The notes under the pieces were generated by a model. The model was not told the origin of the DNA. It ran no database searches and worked only from the letters and a program-made list of their open reading frames with translations. A DNA stretch of 64,000 bases from Stenocarpella maydis (lineage: Eukaryota > Ascomycota > Sordariomycetes > Diaporthales > Diaporthaceae): the NCBI GenBank assembly GCA_002270565.1, contig NQMI01000023.1, positions 248,001-312,000 on the forward strand. Direction: 5' to 3'. Numbering within the stretch: position 1 is the stretch's first letter; each line of letters starts with the position of its first letter. Below, piece by piece: positions 57,160 through 64,000 of the stretch. Position numbers and translations under genes: made by a program.

Positions 57160-58169
57160 GCCCAGGTGGGCAAGTGATGTGTGTGCCGATGTCATGATAA
57201 TGTCTGGTCTGATGTATCATTGACGCTTGGATATGCTCAATGATGGGGCGGGGGTCTGCTATGGTTTTTATCAATCATGAAAGTAATGTATGTAGACGGC
57301 TTGGCCTTTTTTTTTTCCTCTTTTTTTTTTTTTTTGGAGGCTGGCTGGAGTACGCTCGCCGATACCCTTGGTGCTGTATTTAGTGATTTTCTCGGGCCTG
57401 TACCTTGGGCTTCACCCGGACGAAGCATGTACCCTTACTTTCTGTAGGGTAGATACCGTATGACTCCTTGGCTTGACATTGTCTACTACAAGTCAAGAAT
57501 AAATATGAATTACTATCAAACACCTCTCTTGGCGCTATTATGACTGCATCGCCAACAACGCGTTCTCTCTTGCTCAATACGCTGCTTGCTGTGGTTAGTT
57601 CTGGAGATGGTAAACAATGTCGCACTTTGATGGCCTTAACATCGGAACGCGAGCAGTTCTCTGACCCGGGAAGGGCAGCTGTGGCGGTCCAGTTCCGTGG
57701 ACATCAAGGTTGGGATCGACATGAAGGGGACACACAAGACTTCTTGGGCCCTTGGCGCCTCGTGCCGTATGCATGGTATCCCTAGATAGTCTGACGAGTC
57801 AAAAGCTCCCCTGGCGTGGAATAGATTTCTTGGTAAATCGCCGCCAGGTCGACTATGGAGCTCGCGTCCCAGGACAATCCGATGCAACCGGGACATCGGA
57901 ATGTGACTCTCAAAACAGGACATCTGCAATTCCTTATCCTGGCGATGTCTTAAGCCTCTGGATAATCTCGATGAACAAGAAGGCTAAATCGCGAGGCGAG
58001 CTCGAGATGAGTACAAAATCGTTTCATTATTGTCGGCCCCCGAGGTAGCCGGGTCATGGACTGTGGGCCAAAAGGTAGTCTTGTTTCCGGACGCCCAGCC
58101 CCCTGGTATAAAAATCCCGCCCAATATCATGCAATGCTCGCTCCCCTGACGGCCACTCCCCCGAGGCCG
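57160..58169. other. Intergenic between convergent genes
   Basis: Holds the 3' ends of the GMC gene and of the minus-strand membrane protein gene. T runs lie at 57307-57336. No coding frame with a domain. Confidence 0.4.
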
Positions 58170-58991
58170 TCATGCCTTCTCCTCCAGTGCGTCCCTGTTC
58201 ACGTGGACCTCGCCCCGGTAGATCTCCAGCACCGTCATCAGCGGCAGCGCCAGCATCAGCAGGCTGACCATGGTCGCGAAGCTCCACTGCCTCTCGCCGT
58301 CGTCCGACAGCGGCGTGGCGGGCCGGCCAAACGCCTGCGACGCGTAGACCACGCGCACCGTCGCGCCCACCGCGATGGCGGTCATGACGGCCCAGCCCGC
58401 CAGCTGCACCCACCTGAAGGCCGTCTGCCTCCGGTCGTGCAGGTACCACGTGGAGGCGAGGAAGACGACGCAGTTGCCCGCGATGACGGCGATGGTCCCG
58501 ACGTACGAGAGCCCGACGTTGCCGGCCCTCTGGCCCCCGACCTGCCACGCGCACGCGGTCGGCAGCGTCGAGGCCTCGAGCCCCCCCTGCACGACCTGCA
58601 GCATGAAGATGCCGTACACGCAGCTCAGCACGAGGTTGGCGAGCATGAGGACCTGGCGCAGCCAGCGGAGGACGGCGTCGGAGCGGAACGAGGCCACGAG
58701 GACGAGGAGGGTCAGGTTGTGGACGCCCATGGAGAGCAGGGCCAGCATCCAGATGATGAAGAAGTGGTACGGGACCAGGGTGTTGATCTGGGCGAGGCCC
58801 ACGGCCTGGATGCCGATGCCGTACAGGATCTGCTGGTCCGAGAGGCCGTACAGGAGCTTGCGCCGGATGACGCCCAGGGCGGGCTTGTGCGAGCTGAGGA
58901 AGGACTCCTGGACGATCAGGGAGAGGGAGAGCGCCACGGCTAGCACGGCGGGGATGATGAACCCGAGTATGACCTTGGCGATCATTAGCAT
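58170..58991 (-). CDS. Multi-pass membrane protein of unknown function (273 aa)
   Basis: ATG at 58989-58991 (MLMIAKVILGFIIPAVL). An upstream in-frame GTG would add eleven residues and is not favoured; an upstream exon cannot be excluded. Hydrophobic segments suggest about seven membrane passes, including YHFFIIWMLALLSMGV, LMLANLVLSCVYGIFML, VGTIAVIAGNCVVFLAST, AGWAVMTAIAVGATVRVVY and VSLLMLALPLMTVLEIY. The loop YGLSDQQILYGIGIQAVGLA followed by VPYHFF recurs in a widespread uncharacterised family of fungal integral membrane proteins, often near secondary-metabolite genes. The Cys-containing extracellular-type loop is ACAWQVGGQ. GC-rich and intact. Function not assigned. Confidence 0.75.
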   Translation of the reverse strand: MLMIAKVILGFIIPAVLAVALSLSLIVQESFLSSHKPALGVIRRKLLYGLSDQQILYGIGIQAVGLAQINTLVPYHFFIIWMLALLSMGVHNLTLLVLVASFRSDAVLRWLRQVLMLANLVLSCVYGIFMLQVVQGGLEASTLPTACAWQVGGQRAGNVGLSYVGTIAVIAGNCVVFLASTWYLHDRRQTAFRWVQLAGWAVMTAIAVGATVRVVYASQAFGRPATPLSDDGERQWSFATMVSLLMLALPLMTVLEIYRGEVHVNRDALEEKA

Positions 58992-60507
58992 CTTGAACCC
59001 CCGAGGCAGGCTGAGCGCAGCCACTGTTCAGCATGCACTGTTGAGATATGGAGCCAGGCGGCGGGGCATGATCTTCAGGAGGGTTCGTGCGTGGGCCCCC
59101 ATATGTTCCGAGGCTCAAGGTGATGGCCCCATTTAAGACCTCAGTGGTCATGTCACGAGGACGCATCCGCCATGGTAGAGTATTTCTTGCGCATGGGCTG
59201 GTCACGGGAGAGACGAAGGCCAGAGGTTACTTACACCAATGCCTGCTATGCCGGCGTTGGACGGCGTACTCGCCGGAGGATTTGTGCAATTTGGAGAACT
59301 CATTTCTGCTTGAGATGAATGCCAAATGAGTGACGGTTACGGGTGGCTAGTTGAAATGGAAAGAGAAAATAAAAGGGTCTCCACGAGCAGCGGCGCGGCC
59401 GCATCGCAGTCAGCAGTGAGTAACAACAGTAGGGAAAGTTGGGCAGGAAAGGAATTGAGGGCGAGCTGGAGATGAGGTGACGCACTTCTGCCTGTGGTTT
59501 TTGGCCTCTTTCTACCTGATACAAGGGATGGCTGCCTCTGGCCGGCCTGAATAAGGAGGGGGTAAGCATTGAATGTGGCAGTGATAGGCGCGGGAGGTGT
59601 GGCCCCTTGTCTGGGCCACTCTGCTTGTGGTTGGCCGTTGCATGGGTCTCGACTGTTACAGCTTCATGCGCCGTCGCGCCTGGCCGGCCAATCGATTCGC
59701 CCGGCTGGATGATGGCTCCTTGTCTGAAGAAACAAAGGGCACCGGTCGACTGGCATCCTCAGAATAGGGCAGCGTCTCGCTTTGTTGGCTCCTCTTGCAG
59801 TCGAGACATCGACCCTTTGTTTCGGCTTTGTCATTAAGCGCCCGAGCCACGCTCGCTTTCATACACGCGGGGTGACAACCGCGTTGCTTCAGTCACTGAG
59901 AGGATTGAGACGCCCGCCACGGGAGCTAACCGAAGACTGTGCTGTTGTGCCAATGGGCGGATGGTCCGGAAATAACAACAACATGACTATTTCCGAATCA
60001 GCCCTGACGGCGGTGGCGTTTGATCCATATCTGAGAGGCGATGGGGCGACGGCTCAGTGACCTGAGGCAGGGGCAATAAGGCTTGAGACTGAGAATCTAG
60101 AATTATATTGTGTTCCTTTTATTAGGAAGCAAACTCTTGCCAGTAGTATTTCTCGCTCACACCACCATGCTTGACTTACGGATCGTGCCGTACGTAAGCA
60201 GCTAGGGCAAAGCTGATTGACCAGACTAAAGACGCCGAGGACATTATCGACGAAGTCGCCATCTCTCTGGGGCTTGACGTGCTGATGCACACCTGAGTGA
60301 CCTCGCCACTCGGGTCAGGCAGCTGTGGGAAATAGCTCCATGAATCCAGGAGCACGCCGTATCGTTTTGGTATGACGACCTCCTTGAGACTCTCTAATAG
60401 GCAAATATCTCCTCATAGATGCTCATCGTATATCTATCTCGAAAATAAATGTGAACATATTCACCGTTTAGTACCCCTGCGTACGACTGTCTTGTGAAGA
60501 CTTCAGC
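58992..60507. other. Intergenic, no supported gene
   Basis: Divergent spacer between the membrane protein and the FAD monooxygenase. Short frames on both strands (59300-60060) lack domains. A minus frame at 60054-60290 (QHVKPQRDGDFVDNVLGV) reads protein-like for 30 residues but is not recognisable. Confidence 0.4.
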
Positions 60508-62000
60508 ATGGCGATCTCAACAGATGCCACTATAACCCCCCGGCTGAGCGTCGCCATCTCAGGCGGGGGACCAGCTGGGCTGGCTGCCGCCATAGCGCTT
60601 CTCCAAAAACCGGGCTTCGAGGTGACCATATACGAGCAAGCTACAGAGTTGCGAGAAGTTGGGGCCGGGTTGAGGGTTGGGTACAATTCTTGGAGAGTTC
60701 TTGAGCTCCTGGGGGTGGCTGACAAGGTAAAGGGACATATCAAGGTCGACCACCAGCATCGGTAAGGAGAACGACCGCACATAAATCACCAGGAAGTACG
60801 CTGAGTTCAGATAGAGATGGGATCACTGGAGAGATGATATACACTTACCCGCCCTACGAGGGCGATTGGAAATACCATGATACACGAATCAGGCGGACTG
60901 TGTTACAGGACGCGCTGAAGAGCCGCATTCCTTCAGACATAATCCACTTGAAGAAACGATTGGTAGATCTGATTCAACAGCCTGGGGGAGGCGTGAGATT
61001 ACTATTCGAGGACGGCACATCCGCCTATGCAGACTTGGTCATAGGTGCAGACGGAATTCGATCAGTCAGTTCCTACCAATATTCGTTGGGACCGTACAAT
61101 TTGGCGAGCTGACTTGTCTTTAAGGCTGTCCGGAGAGCTATGTTCCCCGACCATGAGACAGTGTACAACGGGACCACCATCTGGCGCTGCTTGATACCAC
61201 TAGATACCGTTGACGATTTATCTATCACTAAGTACACGGCATTCCATCATGGCCCGAGCAGAATGTTCAAATGTTCAGTCGTATCGACCCAAGAGGAGAT
61301 AGAGGCAGGGAAGGGGCTCTGGGAGATGACCTTGCGCTCATACGAAGACCCGACCCAAGCCAAGGGCAAGAAGTACAGTTGGGGCGTCCCCGCCACAAAC
61401 GAAAGAGTGGCAAGCCATTTCACTGTAGGCCTGCCCGAGCATGTCACTTCAACAAGCTGACAAACAAATAGGCATTCTCTCCAGAGATTCGCCAAGCTAT
61501 TGACAGAGTTCCTGAGGGAACATGGAAAGAATTCTCGGCCTTCTCAGGCCCCAGGCTTGAACGAGTCGTCGCCAACGGGAACATTGCCATCATCGGTGAC
61601 GCATCTCATCCTCTATTGGGTATGTGGCTTCTTGCCGTCGTGGATTACGACTAAAAATGCACGAAATACTGATTGCCGAGCTTTAGGCGCGTTCGGCACT
61701 GGCGCTGGCTTTGCCATGGAGGACGGGTGGCTCCTCGCGCAGATCCTGGACCTGCACGTCAATCAAGATAGAAGTGGCAAAGGACGTGCTCTCCACGACA
61801 GCCTTGAAATTTTCGATAGTATCCGTTCGCCGTATTACCACAGGATCTACGATGTGCTCGACACAAAACCCAAGGCTGGACCGGTAGATTATGCCGCATG
61901 GTCGCCAACCCCAGGCGGACGGCTGAACTGGATTTACTTTCATGATATTGAGGAAGATTGGAATGAAATCAGGAAGCAACTGAAGACTCTCGCAGCCTAA
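60508..62000 (+). CDS. FAD-dependent monooxygenase, salicylate-hydroxylase-like, five exons (421 aa)
   Basis: Exons: 60508-60761, 60815-61064, 61125-61424, 61472-61619, 61687-62000. Introns are 47-67 bp with GT-AG ends, and the frame is continuous (1266 nt). Motifs of group A flavoprotein hydroxylases are in place: ISGGGPAGLAAAIAL (dinucleotide binding, 17-31), GADGIRS (162-168), and GDASHPLLGAFGTGAGFAME (310-329, FAD ribityl binding). Between them lie the usual REVGAGLRVGYNSWRVLELL and RRTVLQDAL. Such enzymes hydroxylate or epoxidise aromatic and isoprenoid substrates with NAD(P)H and oxygen in the cytosol. It is common in catabolic and secondary-metabolite clusters; the substrate here is unknown. 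The acceptor of intron 1 is the second AG (60813-60814); using the first would give a stop. The first long frame ends early if introns are ignored. Confidence 0.9.
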
Positions 62001-62840
62001 GAAGTGTTTCAAAGTAATACCTAATTCCAACACGGCATCTTGGACGACGATGGACAATGGAAAGTGTTATGAGAAAGGGCTCTGCCAGCATGAAGTGTCA
62101 ACGTTTCGGTGAGACATCCTTAGGTATCAATAAACACAGCGAAACCATCAGCCACGATAGCATCAATCAAAACGAATGGGCTGATTAAACACAGCAAAAT
62201 CAATAATGTAAACTCCGGCTTGGGCATTGTCTTTATCGTGATAGCTGACAAGACGGGACATTAAGTCCTTTCAGAGTAAATGAATGGGGTATTGATTGAC
62301 AGGTAAACATACTGCAGCCCCACCGTTTAGATTACAACTGGCAGTCTAATACTACATATGACAGCATTTAAGACTGTCTTTTGTTTCCTGTGGCAGCACG
62401 GGCGGAACACATTGTGAGCCTCAGGAGTAAACGGCATGTAACTTTGAACTCACCAAACCCAGTAAGCTTAAATAACGGTACTGCTCCATCTCAATTACAC
62501 GAAAATTCGATTTTCATTGAATTACCTCGCACCACACGAGCAACGCAAGACTAACGCCTTTACTTCAAAGCTGATATTTGCATGGAAGTTGAGGCATTGC
62601 AATTCAAGCTGCCCATTGACTACATGAACGCGAGCAAGCTATTCCCCATCATCAGCCATGTCCATGAACGGTGCCACTGAGGCGACCGACGCCATCTTTC
62701 ATGTCGTCTGCGAGTGCGGCACGGACCATCGACAGAGTGACAACCGTCGTTGTCCTATATTCTTGATTTTCGAAGAACTGCAACAGGCTATTCGAGTGTT
62801 CTTGAGGACTCCGGTGAATTTTCGACTTCGGCAGAGACGG
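62001..62840. other. Intergenic, no clear gene
   Basis: AT-rich to 62560. From about 62640 a frame on each strand covers 62652-62876; neither shows a domain. This may be the missing upstream part of the broken gene that follows. Confidence 0.35.
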
Positions 62841-63354
62841 CCCATTAGATATGGATCTACGCGGCGATGCCATTGAGTACTACAACTCTGCGCTCGAAAG
62901 TTTCCGTAAATACGAGAATTTCAGCAAAGGACACCCTGAGTGGCATCTGGAAGACAAAATCTCAAGGCTAAGGAAGTACTTTGAACAGGCCTCAGACGGC
63001 TGAGACGAGCTATTCCAAGATTATTTCGATCGCCCCTCAACTTTAGTTATTCCGGAGTTATCCTATCGCGAGGATCTGGCTCTTCAGGACGCAAAGATAT
63101 CGATCACTGATTTCTACCAGAAGTGCTGCTCGTTCACCTGTGTGGATGACGGTGCCATTGTGGATGACCGTTTTCTCAGTGGCGTGGAAACCAAGGAGCG
63201 CCTTGAACAGGTTGACCAGGCATTTCAGGAAGCATTTGGGAAGGTAAATCTCATCCCCACGACCAACAACGCAGAAGCCCGGGATCTAAGGAGCGCAACG
63301 TACCGAATTTTGGAGGAGACCCGGCGTTTATTGTGCGAATACAAACTCGTCTGA
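62841..63354 (+). pseudogene. Unknown gene, C-terminal part, with one internal TGA
   Basis: One frame runs from about 62841 to the TGA at 63352 with a single stop (TGA at about 63001-63003, in SDG*DELF, where CGA would give Arg). It reads EYYNSALESFRKYENFSKGH, then RPSTLVIPELSYREDLALQD, VDDRFLSGVETKERLEQVDQ and RILEETRRLLCEYKLV: helical, charged and clearly protein-like. No start is seen and the upstream frame is blocked near 62815. No family recognised; it could be a helical adaptor domain of the kind found at the N-terminus of fungal STAND or ankyrin proteins, but this is a guess. Confidence 0.5.
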
Positions 63355-64000
63355 ACCAAGCAAGTTATGTTGTGGGACAAGACGCTACCTTCGTTACGAC
63401 CAGTGCACACGATTCAGTGGCTTTCAGTTGCTTAAAAAAAAAGCTATCATGAAGGTTGCTGTGATCCGCGTAAGACCTACTACCAAGTGGTGAAGCTCCG
63501 CCAGTAACGTGGGCTCCTCCAGCGTCACAGGGTGTATTCGGTCCGGAGCAATTGATGGAAGGAAAGCATGAGATTACGAAATGGCAGTTCCAGGAGCGAC
63601 CGCTATTCACAGCCAATCGGTGATTAGAAAGATCACGGTGTTGTGGGGGGAAGACATGCATGGTGAAAATGCTCGCTGGTTCGCAGTGCTTGGCCCTGGA
63701 GCAAGGAACTTCTCAAGAGGTGCCCAAGACTATGGAGAAGTGCCTTTAACTACTCAGAAATTCAGGAAGTTTTGCCTGCAGACTTCCAATTCAGCCCCTA
63801 GGCGCACGATTTGACTGCGGTCTGGTAGTGGCTGGCGGGATGATTACGTTGAGCATCTGGGTGGTTCTGGAGCACATGCCCTCAAGGAAACCAGCCCGGA
63901 GATCGCTAATTCAGTGTATAATTCATCCTATGCAAGCAATCTCCCCCTTATCGTGTGCTAGCATATCAGAACATTACCGTTTGCATGCGTATAAGACCGC
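63355..64000 (+). pseudogene. Further decayed coding remnants at the window edge
   Basis: Short protein-like stretches in changing plus-strand frames: TKWQFQERPLFTANR (about 63577-63620), then NYSEIQEVLPADFQFSP (about 63750-63800) and next RFDCGLVVAGGMITLSIWVV in another frame (about 63808-63868). They may continue the broken gene to the left or be a second one. An A run lies at 63434-63442. Confidence 0.3.

Noticed and set aside
58054..59205. 383-codon minus frame overlapping the membrane protein gene
   Set aside because: Frame-shifted shadow rich in Arg/Pro/Gly; the overlapping frame has regular hydrophobic segments.

Overview
The window looks like nuclear DNA of a filamentous ascomycete (Pezizomycotina, most likely a Sordariomycete). 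Genes have short GT-AG introns of about 45-225 bp. Protein families are typically fungal: BBE-type FAD oxidases, GMC oxidoreductase, PD-(D/E)XK-like, fungal STAND-N/ankyrin and NRPS. GC-rich genes alternate with AT-rich blocks of dead transposons whose coding frames are full of TAG/TAA where Gln is expected. That is the pattern left by repeat-induced point mutation (RIP); it is inferred by eye and was not computed.

Layout. 1-1.5 kb is a dead pogo/Fot1-like transposase. 1.87-3.2 kb is an intact three-exon SAP-like membrane protein gene. 3.2-17.3 kb is a gene graveyard: a dead BBE-type FAD oxidase, an unassigned transposase relic, a 554-bp solo LTR, a broken small gene, a broken PD-(D/E)XK-like gene, a gypsy-like tail and an ankyrin relic. 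17.3-22.6 kb holds two good divergent genes: a five-exon ankyrin protein (minus) and a C2H2 zinc-finger DEDDh exonuclease (plus). 22.7-36 kb is almost entirely mobile DNA: a 1.76-kb pogo-like element with perfect 44-bp terminal inverted repeats, a further pogo relic, and a complete but dead Ty3/gypsy chromovirus (26801-35889) carrying two nested 598-bp LTR insertions with clean 5-bp target duplications.

36.5-42.7 kb is a non-ribosomal peptide synthetase ordered T, epimerase-like, C, A, T, reductase. It has one early TAG and two frame breaks; both breaks sit at GGGGAG, so they may be base-calling losses rather than real lesions. It has no adenylation domain before its first T domain and starts about 600 bp from the chromovirus, which suggests a 5'-truncated synthetase.

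42.7-64 kb is gene-containing with large gaps: a small protein with an NCQHFV motif, an F-box/2EXR-like protein, a bestrophin-like channel, a GMC oxidoreductase with a secretion signal and a C-terminal hydrophobic tail, a multi-pass membrane protein, an intact five-exon FAD monooxygenase, and at the right edge a broken unknown gene. The oxidoreductases and the NRPS could belong to one secondary-metabolite neighbourhood, but the spacing (12-18 kb, unrelated genes between) makes this weak. I saw no rRNA, convincing tRNA or CRISPR array.
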